Shown: positions 18,635 to 27,518, numbered from the stretch's first letter. The stretch is DNA of 64,000 bases from Luteibacter yeojuensis (GCF_000964085.1 NZ_JZRB01000035.1:1-64000); one strand, 5' to 3'. The notes: generated by a model from the letters alone, not told the origin. A program made the numbers and translations.

Positions 18635-21600
18635 ATGTCGAAAAACCACTCCGCCCGCCTGTCGCCGCGCCACACCGCGCTCGCACTGGCGCTCGGCCTC
18701 GCCGCCACGGGCAGCGCCTTCGCGCAGTCGAACGCCTCCGGCGTCGTCTTCGGCCGCGTCTCGGCCGACCAGGGCACCGTCGTCCACCTGCAAAATGTCG
18801 ATACCGGCCTGGCCCGCGACATCACCGTGGATGCCGACGGCCGCTACCGCGCATCGTCGCTACCCGTGGGCCGCTACAGCGTCAGCGTGAAGCGCGACGG
18901 CGCCACCGTCGCCACGCGCGAGAACGTCAACGTGCAGGTCGGCTCGGGCACGGATGTGTCGTTCCTCACCGAAGCCGCCACCGCTGCCAACGCCGCGACG
19001 CTGGAAGGCATCCAGGTGACCGGCACCGCCCTGCCCTCGATCGACGTCTCGTCGGTGGATTCGCGCACGGTGCTCACGGCGGAGCAGCTGCAGAAGCTGC
19101 CCATCGCGCGCGATGTCACCTCGGCCGCGCTGCTCGCGCCCGGCGCCATCGGCGGCGATGCGCGCTATGGCAACGTCGCTTCGTTTGGCGGTGCCTCGGC
19201 GGCGGAGAACCAGTACTACGTCAACGGCTACGCCGTAACCAACGCCCTGACCGGCCTGGGCCTGATAAGCCTGCCCTACGACGCGATCGACCAGCAGCAG
19301 ATCTTCACCGGCGGCTACGGCGCCGAGTACGGCCGCTCCACCGGCGGCGTGGTGAACATGATCACCAAGCGCGGCGGAAACACCTGGAAGGCCGGCGGCC
19401 AGGTCATCTACACGCCCGAAGCGCTGCGCGACGACCCGCGCAACCTTTACCTGCGCAACGGCCAGCTGTACCAGGACCGCCACAAGAACAAGAGCTGGAG
19501 CACCGAATACTCCGCCTACATCAGCGGCCCGCTGATCAAGGACAAGCTGTTCTTCTACGCCACCGGCGACTTCATCCGCACGGAAGGCTTCACTCGCGGC
19601 TCCACCGCCGCCGCGACCGATACCGACTACACGACGAAGACCAACCGCTACCTCGCCAAGATCGACTGGAACATCAGCGACAACCACCTGCTCGAGCTCA
19701 CCGGCTTCAGCGACAAGACGACGGACGAGAGCCGCATCTCCGGCTACAGCTACGCGACGGGCAACCGCGGGGCCTACCGTGGCTCGCTGTACACCAAGAA
19801 TTACGGCACGGCCGGCGCCACGCCGGGCGGCGATGTGTACATCGGCAAGTACACCGGCTACCTCACCGATAACCTGACGATCAACGCGCTGTACGGCCAC
19901 ACCAAGACCCAGCACACACAGACGGTGAACTCCGTCGGCGGCGAGTGCCCGCTCATCACCGGCAACTTCAACGAGAACGGCACCACCGTGTTCCCGCCGA
20001 ACTGCTACCTGCAGGGCCAGCTGCTGGCACCGGGTGCGCAAGACAAGACCCACGGCTGGCGCTTCGACATCGAATACCGCCTTGGCGACCACGACCTGCG
20101 CGCGGGCGTCGATAACCAGACGCTGGAATCGTTCTCGGGCAACTCGTACGAGGGCCCGGATTCCGGCCGGCCCAACGGCGGCGCCTACTACTGGAGCTAC
20201 GGCAACACGCCGGCCAGCGGCACCATCACCGGCTACCCCGATGTGTTCTTCGAACCCGGCACCTCGCGTTACGTGCAGCGCGTGTACTTCTACGCGGCAT
20301 CAAACGTGAAGACCGTGCAGGAAGCGCAGTTCATTGAAGACCGCTGGCAGGTCAACGACCGCTGGCTCGCGTACATCGGCCTGCGCAACGAGCAGTTCAA
20401 GAACCTCAACGGCGGCGGCGACGTCTACGTGAAGCAGCGCCACCAGCTGGCCCCGCGCCTGGGCCTCACGTGGGATGTGTTCGGTGATTCGTCGCTGAAG
20501 ATCTACGGCAACGCCGGCCGCTACCACCTGGCCATTCCCTCGAACGTAGCCGTGCGCGCCGCATCGGGCTCGTACTTCCTCCGCCAGTTCGGCACGTTCG
20601 ACAGCATCGACCCGGTCACCGGCATGCCCATCGGCTTCGTGCCCAACGGCAGCGAATACGCCTCCAACGGTGCCGACGGCACCAGCCCCGACCCGCGCAC
20701 CATCGCCGCCAAGGGCATGGACGCGTACTACCAGGACGAATACATCCTCGGCTTCGACAAGCAGCTGGGCAACGACTGGGTGGTGGGTGCCAAGGCCACC
20801 CTGCGCAAGCTGAAGAGCTCGATCGACGACTTCTGCGATTCACGCCCGTTCGAGAACTGGGGCGAGCGCAACGGCGTGGACATGAGCAACGCCAACATCT
20901 CGGGCTGCTACCTGTTCAACCCGGGCAAGAGCAACACGTTCCAGGTCGACATGGACGGCAACGGCACGTTCCGTGACGTGACCCTGACGAAGGACGACTT
21001 CACCAACGACGGCATCGGCTTCCCCGACCTGAAGCGCAAGTACTACGCGCTGAACCTGTACGCCGAGAAGCAGTTCAACGAGAAGTGGTACGCGAAGTTC
21101 GACTACGTGTTCTCGCGCAGCTACGGCAACTCCGAGGGCATGCTGAAGTCCGACATCGGCCAGCGCGACCCGTCGGTGACCCAGGACTGGGACGCACCCG
21201 AAATCATGGTCGGTGCCAACGGCCCGCTACCGAACGACCGCACGCACCAGCTGAAGGCCTACGGCTTCTACCAGATGACGCCCGAGTGGCTGTTCAGCGC
21301 GAACCTGTCGGTGGCCTCGGGCCGCCCGGTGAACTGCATCGGCCTCGCCCCCGGCGACCCGATCCAGTACGGCGCGTCGTACTTCTACTGCGACGGCAAG
21401 CTCTCGCCGCGCGGCTCGCGGGGCCGCCTGCCGTGGACGCAGCAGCTGAACGTGGGCACCGAGTGGCGCCCGGCCTTCGCCGACCACAAGCTGGGTTTCA
21501 ACGTCGACATCTTCAATGTCTTCAGCCAGCAGCGCGAAACCAGCGTCATCGAAGTCGGCGAGAACGCCGCCGGCGTCCCCGTAGCTACTTATAAGCGTGC

Positions 21601-21655
21601 CAATTCGTACACCCAGCCGCGGTATTTCCGCTTCTCGGTCCGCTACGACCTGTAA
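18635..21655 (+). CDS. Oar-like TonB-dependent receptor
   Basis: This 1006-residue outer-membrane protein has a signal peptide (about 1-31, ending AFAQ) and a carboxypeptidase-regulatory-like Ig domain (about 34-105, GRVSADQGTVVHLQNV...DADGRYRASSLPVGRY). A plug domain (about 120-250) contains LPIARDVTSAALLAPG and YGAEYGRSTGGVVNMITKRGG, and a 22-strand barrel runs to the end. This is the Oar/TonB-dependent oligopeptide-type architecture common in Xanthomonadales; the ligand is unknown. The C-terminus ends VRYDL, slightly atypical because the last residue is not aromatic. It is a single gene with its own promoter and terminator and no tonB or exbBD nearby. Confidence 0.93.
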   Translation: MSKNHSARLSPRHTALALALGLAATGSAFAQSNASGVVFGRVSADQGTVVHLQNVDTGLARDITVDADGRYRASSLPVGRYSVSVKRDGATVATRENVNVQVGSGTDVSFLTEAATAANAATLEGIQVTGTALPSIDVSSVDSRTVLTAEQLQKLPIARDVTSAALLAPGAIGGDARYGNVASFGGASAAENQYYVNGYAVTNALTGLGLISLPYDAIDQQQIFTGGYGAEYGRSTGGVVNMITKRGGNTWKAGGQVIYTPEALRDDPRNLYLRNGQLYQDRHKNKSWSTEYSAYISGPLIKDKLFFYATGDFIRTEGFTRGSTAAATDTDYTTKTNRYLAKIDWNISDNHLLELTGFSDKTTDESRISGYSYATGNRGAYRGSLYTKNYGTAGATPGGDVYIGKYTGYLTDNLTINALYGHTKTQHTQTVNSVGGECPLITGNFNENGTTVFPPNCYLQGQLLAPGAQDKTHGWRFDIEYRLGDHDLRAGVDNQTLESFSGNSYEGPDSGRPNGGAYYWSYGNTPASGTITGYPDVFFEPGTSRYVQRVYFYAASNVKTVQEAQFIEDRWQVNDRWLAYIGLRNEQFKNLNGGGDVYVKQRHQLAPRLGLTWDVFGDSSLKIYGNAGRYHLAIPSNVAVRAASGSYFLRQFGTFDSIDPVTGMPIGFVPNGSEYASNGADGTSPDPRTIAAKGMDAYYQDEYILGFDKQLGNDWVVGAKATLRKLKSSIDDFCDSRPFENWGERNGVDMSNANISGCYLFNPGKSNTFQVDMDGNGTFRDVTLTKDDFTNDGIGFPDLKRKYYALNLYAEKQFNEKWYAKFDYVFSRSYGNSEGMLKSDIGQRDPSVTQDWDAPEIMVGANGPLPNDRTHQLKAYGFYQMTPEWLFSANLSVASGRPVNCIGLAPGDPIQYGASYFYCDGKLSPRGSRGRLPWTQQLNVGTEWRPAFADHKLGFNVDIFNVFSQQRETSVIEVGENAAGVPVATYKRANSYTQPRYFRFSVRYDL

Positions 21656-21726
21656 TCGCAAATCGCGCCACGCGGGCCCCCTCCCACCCGCGTGGCGCAA
21701 CTCCCCGATTCCGAGATTCTTCTCGA

Positions 21727-21751
21727 CCCGGCTGTGCAGCCGGGTTTTTTT
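21727..21751 (+). terminator. Rho-independent terminator of the receptor gene
   Basis: An 8-bp stem CCCGGCTG / CAGCCGGG is followed by seven T residues, 71 nt after the receptor stop. Confidence 0.93.
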
Positions 21752-21754
21752 ATC

Positions 21755-21970
21755 GGTGCATTCGCTAGCGCGAATGCGTGTCTTAAGCGGCGTTCGCCGC
21801 CTATTAGGTTGGGGGTCGAGGCGAAGAGCCCTTGGTGCCCACCCTCGCGTCCAAGGTTGCGGCTACGCCGCCATGTTTTCCATTCGCGCACGGGTGTGCG
21901 CTCCTACGGGCCTACGGCCGCTCTCTTGTGCGGAACTCGCCTCGAGGGTGGGCACCAAGGACTCTTTGCA
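21755..21970. repeat. Inverted-repeat element, copy 1
   Basis: This is the left copy of a roughly 215-bp element. It contains CTTGGTGCCCACCCTCG at 21831-21847 and its reverse complement at 21943-21959. Its inner end, 21911-21969, is a perfect 59-bp reverse complement of 22504-22562. Its outer end (21755-21847) matches 22630-22722 in inverted orientation with scattered differences. A REP-like GGGTGTGCGCTCCTAC lies at 21893-21908. Apart from this and the terminator, the 21656-22195 gap shows no convincing gene. Confidence 0.85.
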
Positions 21971-22195
21971 ACACGGAGGCGACATGGGGTCGAGCCACGC
22001 CCGCGGCGTGGGGTGCCCGCCCGGACAAGCGGCGCGGACAGCCGGTTGTCCGCGGACAGCGAAGCGCAACTCGCGGGTCATGGTGAGAATGGCTTGAAAC
22101 CGGGCTTTGCGGGCTCTTTTAGCAGTTGGCACGACCGATGCAACTCTTCTGGCGAAAGGGCAAACACGCCCACCCGCTAAGCCAAGGAGACCACC

Positions 22196-22327
22196 ATGAA
22201 AACCGAAACCTTCCTGCTTAAGACCTTCTTCGTCGCCGCCGTGCTGACCTGCATGCTGACGATGGGCGCGATGGTGACGACCGACCCGGCCCACGCGGCC
22301 GCCACGCTCATCGCCTCGGCCCATTAA
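22196..22327 (+). CDS. Small secreted or membrane-anchored peptide, 43 residues
   Basis: The start ATG has a strong AAGGAG ribosome-binding site seven bases upstream. The peptide begins MKTETFLLKTFFVAAV, continues with a hydrophobic run through CMLTMGAMV, then has DPAHAAATLIASAH, so it looks like a signal peptide or single membrane span with a possible AHA cleavage site. I do not recognise a family. It is enclosed by two inverted copies of a repeat, with no terminator directly after it. The good initiation site supports a real gene; function is unknown. Confidence 0.55.
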   Translation: MKTETFLLKTFFVAAVLTCMLTMGAMVTTDPAHAAATLIASAH

Positions 22328-22503
22328 TCCTCGACGCCCCAAGTCGCAACACCCATCACCCACCACCCTCCTCCTGATGCCTAGTACGTCGCGGTCGGCC
22401 CATCGCCCCGCGCACGCGCACCCTGCAGGCCGCCACCCGTGCGCGAGGCCCCGAGTCGTTCACGCGCATAGGCGTAGCTCGGCCACCAAACTGCCTCCGC
22501 GCC

Positions 22504-22722
22504 GCAAAGAGTCCTTGGTGCCCACCCTCGAGGCGAGTTCCGCACAAGAGAGCGGCCGTAGGCCAATTAAATAACGTCGTGCGCCGGCAGGCGCATTTCC
22601 TTATCGAACGCGGAGGACCTGTCTGAGCAGCGAGGGTGGGCACCAAGGGCTCTTCGCCTCAACCCCGCACGCAATAGGCGGCGAACGCCGCTGAAGACAT
22701 GCATTCGCGATAGCGAATGAAC
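22504..22722. repeat. Inverted-repeat element, copy 2
   Basis: This is the right, inverted copy of the element at 21755-21970. The 59-bp segment 22504-22562 is the exact reverse complement of 21911-21969, and 22630-22722 mirrors 21755-21847. It holds CTTGGTGCCCACCCTCG at 22514-22530 and its complement at 22630-22646. The rest of the 22328-22741 gap contains no supported gene. Confidence 0.85.
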
Positions 22723-22741
22723 CGCTAAAGCAACCCAGCCA

Positions 22742-23245
22742 TCAAGGCCGAACAGCCGTCACCTCGATCTCGATAAGAAAATTAGGACTAGCCAAAGCCG
22801 CCACCTGGAACGCACTACGCGACGGCAGATTCGGCTGCTCCTTCGTCCCAAAAAACTGCGTATACCCCGCCATGAAGCCCGCGAAATCCATCTTCCCGCC
22901 CTTCGCCGGGTCACCCACGAGGAACACCTGCATCTTCACCACGTCACCCATCGACATGCCCATGCCCTTCAGCTGCTTGTCGATCGCCGTGAGCACGCCG
23001 ACCGTCTGCGTCTTCGTATCGCCGTAGGCCTGCGGGCTATCCTTCGGCGCGCTGGTATCGGCCACCGGCGGCACCACGCCGCTGAGGAACACCAGCGACT
23101 TGCCGGCCGGTATTTCCACCGCGGCGGAGATGGGGAACGTGCTATTGGGAATCTTGTGGCGGACGACATCGGCGGCGAAGGCCGGCGTGGCCAGCAGGCA
23201 GCCGGTGGCAGCGGCAAGGGCGAACAGGGGGCGGAAGGGTTTCAT
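22742..23245 (-). CDS. Exported RidA-family (YjgF/Rid) protein
   Basis: This 167-residue protein has a Sec signal peptide (about 1-24, ending PAFA) followed by a Rid-fold domain: SLVFLSGVVPP, KQLKGMGMSMGDVVKMQVFLV, FFGTKEQPNLPSRSAFQVAAL and a final EIEVTAV strand. The Arg in PSRSAFQV sits where RidA enzymes bind the carboxylate of imine substrates. Rid enzymes hydrolyse reactive imines to ketones and ammonia. Export to the periplasm and operon linkage to an amine oxidase and cytochrome c (4-nt overlap) suggest it deals with imines made outside the cytoplasm. Confidence 0.85.
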   Translation of the reverse strand: MKPFRPLFALAAATGCLLATPAFAADVVRHKIPNSTFPISAAVEIPAGKSLVFLSGVVPPVADTSAPKDSPQAYGDTKTQTVGVLTAIDKQLKGMGMSMGDVVKMQVFLVGDPAKGGKMDFAGFMAGYTQFFGTKEQPNLPSRSAFQVAALASPNFLIEIEVTAVRP

Positions 23246-23658
23246 CGGGCATCCTCGGGCTTGGGTGCGGGTGGGCGGAAGGCCTTGACCTGCTCGGCCG
23301 TCACCGCGTCGGTGTAATGGTTGCCGAAATGCGTGCGGACGTAATTCACCACGTCGGCGGCCTGCTGGTCGTTGAGGATCATCGAGAACGCAGGCATGCC
23401 GCCGCGGCCGTTCATGACCATGACGATCGGATACGCAGCGGAGGCGAGTTTCGCGTTCGCCGCCAGCGCGGGGTAATGGCCCGCGCCCACGGCGCCTTTC
23501 GCATCGGGCATGTGGCAGCCCTGGCAGATATGCGTGAACAGCTGTTCGCCCGTGACGTGGGCGGCGTCTTTCTGCGAGAGGAAAGCGGCGTCGTTGTTTT
23601 GCGCGGCGGCCGTGCCGGCAGCGACGACGAGCATGGCGAACACGGCGGCGCGTTTCAT
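23242..23658 (-). CDS. Periplasmic c-type cytochrome
   Basis: This 138-residue protein has a Sec signal peptide (about 1-19, ending TAAA) and one haem-binding motif, CQGCH (about residue 45). An axial Met is likely in GRGGMPAFS near residue 88. The size and order fit a class I monohaem cytochrome. It overlaps the amine oxidase stop and the RidA start by 4 nt each. The placement suggests it takes electrons from the flavoenzyme and passes them to the respiratory chain. Confidence 0.9.
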   Translation of the reverse strand: MKRAAVFAMLVVAAGTAAAQNNDAAFLSQKDAAHVTGEQLFTHICQGCHMPDAKGAVGAGHYPALAANAKLASAAYPIVMVMNGRGGMPAFSMILNDQQAADVVNYVRTHFGNHYTDAVTAEQVKAFRPPAPKPEDAR

Positions 23659-25259
23659 GCCTTACCTCCCGCCACGGCCTTGCGGTGCAGCTGGCCGATC
23701 GCCGCGAGCGAGGAAAGGATGGCGCCCTCCTGCCACGCAGGCAGGTACGACGCGTGCTCGCCGGCGAGGACGATGCGGCCGTCGAGCGAGCACAGGTTGG
23801 CGTAGTGCTTCTCGCGTGCCTCGTCGGTCCACCAGCCGAAACACCCCAGCGTGGAGGGCACGCGGTGCCATGCCACCGAGATGCCGTTCTCGAATTCCTT
23901 CTTGTATTGCGGATGCAGCTGCGCGCCGTATTCCACGGCCTTGGCCACGCGCGTGGCCGGGTCGAGCGCGGTGAACTCGTAGGCTTCCATGAAGAACGCG
24001 TACGCACCCAGCAGCACGCCCTTGGCCGAGCCAATGCCGTGGGTGGGGTAGCCAATCATGCCGATGGGCAGGTCGGTGGTGCTGATGCCACCGTAGATGC
24101 GCTCGTCCGTTTCCCAGAAGCGCCGCTTGAACTGCAGGCCCACCTTCGCCGATGACATGTACGGCACGGCGGAGATCGCCGCGGCCTTTTCGGCGGAGAC
24201 CTGGATGGGGATCTGGCTGAGGATCGAGAGCGGGATGGTACAGACGCACCAGTCGGCCTTCGCCTGCTTCGCCTGCCCGGGCCTGGTGGTGTCCTCGTAG
24301 GTCACGGTCACCCCGTGGTCGTCCTGGGCGATGGCGGTGACCTTGCTGTTGTAGGTGATGGCCTGGGGGCCGAGTTCGCGGACAAACGCCTTGCCGATCG
24401 CATCCATGCCCCCGACGGGCTGCATCAGCGTGGTCTGGTATTCGTAGAGCGAACTCATGCCGAGCTGCTTCCACAGCCGCGAGTTGAGGATCTCGGAAAT
24501 GCCTACCGGCTTGGAAAAGCCCGGCTTGCCGTCGGGGCCGCCGCCCGGCTCTTTCGCGTAGCCGCGATGCTCGCTGCTGGCGCTGCCCATGACGTAGCGG
24601 AACTGGTTGTCGAGGCCGCCGAACTGGCGCAGCGATTCGAGGAGGATCTCGCGATCCTCCTTCGTGGCCATGTCGTCGAGCGCTCCCTTGCCCGAGGCCT
24701 TGGCCAGCAGCTCGGCGATGCCGCCGTGCCAGTCGGCCACCAACTCGCGCTGGCGCATCGGCTTGCCGCCCGCGTAGTCGGGGCTGTGCATGTAGGCGTT
24801 GTGGTTCACCTGCACGAAGGATTCGAGCTGCACGCCGAACTGGTGGCAGTAATCGAGCACGCCGGTGTGGTGGTAGGGGATGCGCCACGGCCCGGGATTG
24901 AAGTACAGCCCCTTGTCGAACTGGCAGGTCTGTTTGTGGCCGCCCAGCTCGGTGTATTCGTCGCCACCGCGCAGCGTCCAGTTGCGGCCGCCCGCGCGGG
25001 TGTTGTACTCGAGCACCTGCACCTTGTAGCCGGCCTTGCCCAGCTCATAGGCGGCGACAAGGCCGGCGAGCCCCGCGCCGAGCACGAGCACGCTGCCCTT
25101 GCCCGTGCCTTGCAGCGGCGGTGGGCGCCGGTAGGTGGATTCCGCGGCGAACCCCAGGTTCGCCATCGCCTGGTACATCAGCGCGCCCCCTCCGGCGACG
25201 CCAATCATGCGCAACAGGTCGCGTCTAGACATCGACGCGGCCGGGTTTTCACTCCCCAT
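23655..25259 (-). CDS. Tat-exported flavin monoamine oxidase/dehydrogenase
   Basis: This 534-residue protein has a twin-arginine signal, SRRDLLRMIG, at about residue 11. The FAD-binding Rossmann motif VLGAGLAGLVAAYELGKAGY is near residue 60, RAGGRNWTLRGG is the second FAD motif, and the C-terminal GEHASYLPAWQEGAILSS is typical of amine oxidases. It should oxidise an amine or amino acid to an imine in the periplasm. Downstream lie a cytochrome c and RidA. In Pseudomonas putida NicA2, a related flavoenzyme, a cytochrome c is the true electron acceptor; the same may hold here. ATG at 25259 is chosen over a GTG two codons earlier. Confidence 0.88.
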   Translation of the reverse strand: MGSENPAASMSRRDLLRMIGVAGGGALMYQAMANLGFAAESTYRRPPPLQGTGKGSVLVLGAGLAGLVAAYELGKAGYKVQVLEYNTRAGGRNWTLRGGDEYTELGGHKQTCQFDKGLYFNPGPWRIPYHHTGVLDYCHQFGVQLESFVQVNHNAYMHSPDYAGGKPMRQRELVADWHGGIAELLAKASGKGALDDMATKEDREILLESLRQFGGLDNQFRYVMGSASSEHRGYAKEPGGGPDGKPGFSKPVGISEILNSRLWKQLGMSSLYEYQTTLMQPVGGMDAIGKAFVRELGPQAITYNSKVTAIAQDDHGVTVTYEDTTRPGQAKQAKADWCVCTIPLSILSQIPIQVSAEKAAAISAVPYMSSAKVGLQFKRRFWETDERIYGGISTTDLPIGMIGYPTHGIGSAKGVLLGAYAFFMEAYEFTALDPATRVAKAVEYGAQLHPQYKKEFENGISVAWHRVPSTLGCFGWWTDEAREKHYANLCSLDGRIVLAGEHASYLPAWQEGAILSSLAAIGQLHRKAVAGGKA

Positions 25260-25367
25260 GGCCACACCCCGTATTGGCTACCCCGAGCCTCCAATTAACC
25301 ACACGTTGCAGCGCACAACAACGGGTCTTAAGCCATAGCACCGGCATGGTGCGTTAAGCTGCCGCGC

Positions 25368-26381
25368 ATGACGACTATCGACGACCGCGCCGCCGCCCGC
25401 CTCGCCTGGGCACGCCACGCCACCGGCCAGGCCGACCTGGCCCTCGAGCCCGCCTCCGCCGACGCCAGCTTCCGCAGTTACTGGCGCGGGTATGTCGACG
25501 GCCAGCCCGTGATCATCATGGATTCGCCGCCGGAGAAGGAAAACCCGGCACCGTGGGTGGAGATCGGCAAGCGCCTGCACGATGCCGGCCTGCACACGCC
25601 CACCGTGATGGTTGCCGACCTGGCGCAAGGCTTCCTGCTGATCGAAGACCTCGGCACGCGCACCTACCTGCCCGAACTGGACGCGACGACGGCCGACGCG
25701 TTGTATGGCGATGCGCTCGATGCCCTGCTGCGCATGCAGAAAGACGTCGACACCACTGGCCTGCCCGCCTTCAACCGCGAATGGCAGGTCATGGAAATGG
25801 AAATCATGCCGACGTGGTTCCTGCAGAAGCACCTCGGCGTCGACGTGGCATGCGAAGCGTGGGATATCGTCGAAGGGGCCTTCAGCGCCATCCTGCATGG
25901 CATCGCGGAACAACCACGCGCTTTCATGCACCGCGACTACCACAGCCGCAACCTGCTCATCACGCAAGAACGATCGCCGGGCATCATCGATTTCCAGGGC
26001 GCGATGGCGGGGCCGATCACGTACGATCTGGCCTCGCTGCTGCGTGATGCCTACGTGGTGTGGGAAAACGACCGCGTGGAAGGCTGGGTGGAGGCCTACC
26101 GCCTGCGCCTGCTCGACGCCCGCCTGCTGGATGAAACGGTGGATGCCGACCGTTTCCGCGGCTGGTTCGACATGACGAGCCTGCAGCGGCACATCAAGAT
26201 CCTGGGCCTGTTCTGCCGCCTGTATTACCGCGATGGCAAGGCGGGCTACCTCGGTGACATGCCGCGCGTACTCGATTACGTGCTGGGTATCGCCCGGCGC
26301 CATGCCGACGTGGCACCGCTCGCCGACTACATCGTGGCGAAGATCGGCGACCGCGATATCCGCGTGCCGGTGGCCGCATGA
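25368..26381 (+). CDS. amgK: N-acetylmuramate/N-acetylglucosamine 1-kinase AmgK
   Basis: This 337-residue aminoglycoside-phosphotransferase-fold kinase has MHRDYHSRNLLI as the catalytic loop and IIDFQGAMAGP as the metal-binding Asp motif. With MurU directly after it (4-nt overlap), it matches the AmgK-MurU peptidoglycan recycling route known from Pseudomonas, in which MurNAc is phosphorylated at the anomeric carbon. This bypasses de novo UDP-MurNAc synthesis and is linked to fosfomycin tolerance in that genus. It is divergent from the amine oxidase operon. Confidence 0.92.
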   Translation: MTTIDDRAAARLAWARHATGQADLALEPASADASFRSYWRGYVDGQPVIIMDSPPEKENPAPWVEIGKRLHDAGLHTPTVMVADLAQGFLLIEDLGTRTYLPELDATTADALYGDALDALLRMQKDVDTTGLPAFNREWQVMEMEIMPTWFLQKHLGVDVACEAWDIVEGAFSAILHGIAEQPRAFMHRDYHSRNLLITQERSPGIIDFQGAMAGPITYDLASLLRDAYVVWENDRVEGWVEAYRLRLLDARLLDETVDADRFRGWFDMTSLQRHIKILGLFCRLYYRDGKAGYLGDMPRVLDYVLGIARRHADVAPLADYIVAKIGDRDIRVPVAA

Positions 26382-27055
26382 AGCATGCGCTGATCCTGGC
26401 CGCGGGCCTGGGCCAACGCATGCGGCCGCTCACCGACGTGACACCCAAGCCGCTGCTCGAGGTGCATGGCAAGCCGCTCATCGTGCACCACATCGAGAAG
26501 CTCGTGGCCGCCGGCGTGCACTACATCGTCATCAATACCTCGCACCTGGCCGCCCAGTTCCCCGAGGTGCTGGGCGATGGCGCACGCTGGGGCGTGCGCA
26601 TCCGTTATTCATACGAGGGCCCCACCCCGCTGGAGACCGGCGGCGGCATGTTGAAGGCGCTGCCCTTGCTGGGGCCGGAGCCCTTCATCGTGGTCAGTGC
26701 GGATATCTGGAGCGACATCGATTACGCCGCGCTGCCGGCGGAACCCGCGGGCGAGGCCCACCTGGTGATGGTGCCGAACCCCGATTTCCATCCGCAGGGT
26801 GATTTCGCGCTGCGCGATGGCAGGCTTTACGACGACGGCGCGCCCGCGGGTGCCGAGCGGCTGACGTTCGGCAACGTGGGCGTGTACCGGCCCGGCATCG
26901 TGGCGAACGAGGCCCCTGGCGCCTTCAAGCTCGCGCCGATGTACCGCCGCGCCATCGCGCAGGGGCGCCTGGCCGGCGAACGCTACGACGGGTTCTGGCG
27001 CAACGTGGGCACCCCGGCGCAGCTGGAGCAGTTGCGGGGTGAGGTGAAGGGCTGA
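26378..27055 (+). CDS. murU: N-acetylmuramate 1-phosphate uridylyltransferase MurU
   Basis: This 225-residue nucleotidyltransferase has the N-terminal AAGLGQRMRPLTDVTPKPLLEV, the NTP-transferase signature with substrate Lys, and the metal Asp in VVSADIWSDID. It converts MurNAc 1-phosphate and UTP to UDP-MurNAc in cell-wall recycling. Translation is coupled to amgK by an ATGA overlap. A REP palindrome immediately follows the stop. Confidence 0.93.
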   Translation: MKHALILAAGLGQRMRPLTDVTPKPLLEVHGKPLIVHHIEKLVAAGVHYIVINTSHLAAQFPEVLGDGARWGVRIRYSYEGPTPLETGGGMLKALPLLGPEPFIVVSADIWSDIDYAALPAEPAGEAHLVMVPNPDFHPQGDFALRDGRLYDDGAPAGAERLTFGNVGVYRPGIVANEAPGAFKLAPMYRRAIAQGRLAGERYDGFWRNVGTPAQLEQLRGEVKG

Positions 27056-27061
27056 TCGCGT

Positions 27062-27139
27062 GTAGGAGCCCACACCCGTGGGCGACAGCTTTTGTCCGGG
27101 TGAGGCGAAAAGATGTCGCCCACGGATGTGGGCTCCTAC
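27062..27139. repeat. Inverted REP pair (GTAGGAGCCCACACC type)
   Basis: GTAGGAGCCCACACCCGTGG at 27062 and its near-exact inverse ending CTCCTAC at 27139 flank about 28 bp. Similar pairs recur at 52753, 59418 and elsewhere. The GTAG start is the hallmark of REP elements in Xanthomonadales and Pseudomonas. Confidence 0.88.
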
Positions 27140-27149
27140 GGCGATGCTC

Positions 27150-27377
27150 TTACTGGATGGTTTCCGAAGCGATCTCGCGGAGCCGCTCGCGGCCCAGCGC
27201 GAAGGCTTCGTTGTAGGCGCTGGTGACGTCGCTGAAATCGATGGAGCCGTTGCCGGCGTCGATCTCGTCACCAACGTGGTCGAGGATGCGGTAGCTCGAC
27301 CGGTAGAACTGCTCACCCGCGGCATCGTGATGTTTCACCGCGCGGGCGACGACCCTGAACTTGCTGTGATTTTCCAC
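27150..27377 (-). CDS. Small conserved-looking hypothetical protein, 75 residues
   Basis: A GTG start at 27377 is preceded by an excellent GGGGGGAGGAA ribosome-binding site six bases upstream, which decides it over the longer reading. The protein has HDAAGEQFYRSSYRILDHVGDE and FNEAF-like FALGRERLREIA features and is probably helical and soluble. I recognise no family. Two copies of a near-palindromic CATCG-CA-CGATG site lie about 75-140 bp upstream and may control it. A REP pair follows its stop. Confidence 0.6.
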   Translation of the reverse strand: MENHSKFRVVARAVKHHDAAGEQFYRSSYRILDHVGDEIDAGNGSIDFSDVTSAYNEAFALGRERLREIASETIQ

Positions 27378-27449
27378 TGAGTTCCTCCCCCCCTGGGAGT
27401 CTCTGATACTGCCCCGCAATCGTGACCGTTTCAAGTGACATCAAGGAGA

Positions 27450-27518
27450 TTCATCGCACGATGCGAGCACCAACCGCTGAAGGACGGATGACGTAGGTGG
27501 ATCACATCGTGCGATGAA
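27450..27518. promoter_or_regulatory. Paired candidate operators upstream of the 75-residue gene
   Basis: TTCATCGCACGATG at 27450-27463 and its exact reverse complement at 27505-27518 are 41 nt apart. Each arm is itself a dyad (CATCG-CA-CGATG), so each could bind a dimeric regulator. The spacing would also allow looping. They lie in the 153-bp gap between motB and the small gene's start. Confidence 0.5.

Noticed and set aside
21755-22722. Complete insertion sequence
   Set aside because: Inverted repeats are present but no transposase or target duplication is seen between or beside them; it is listed as a repeat pair only.
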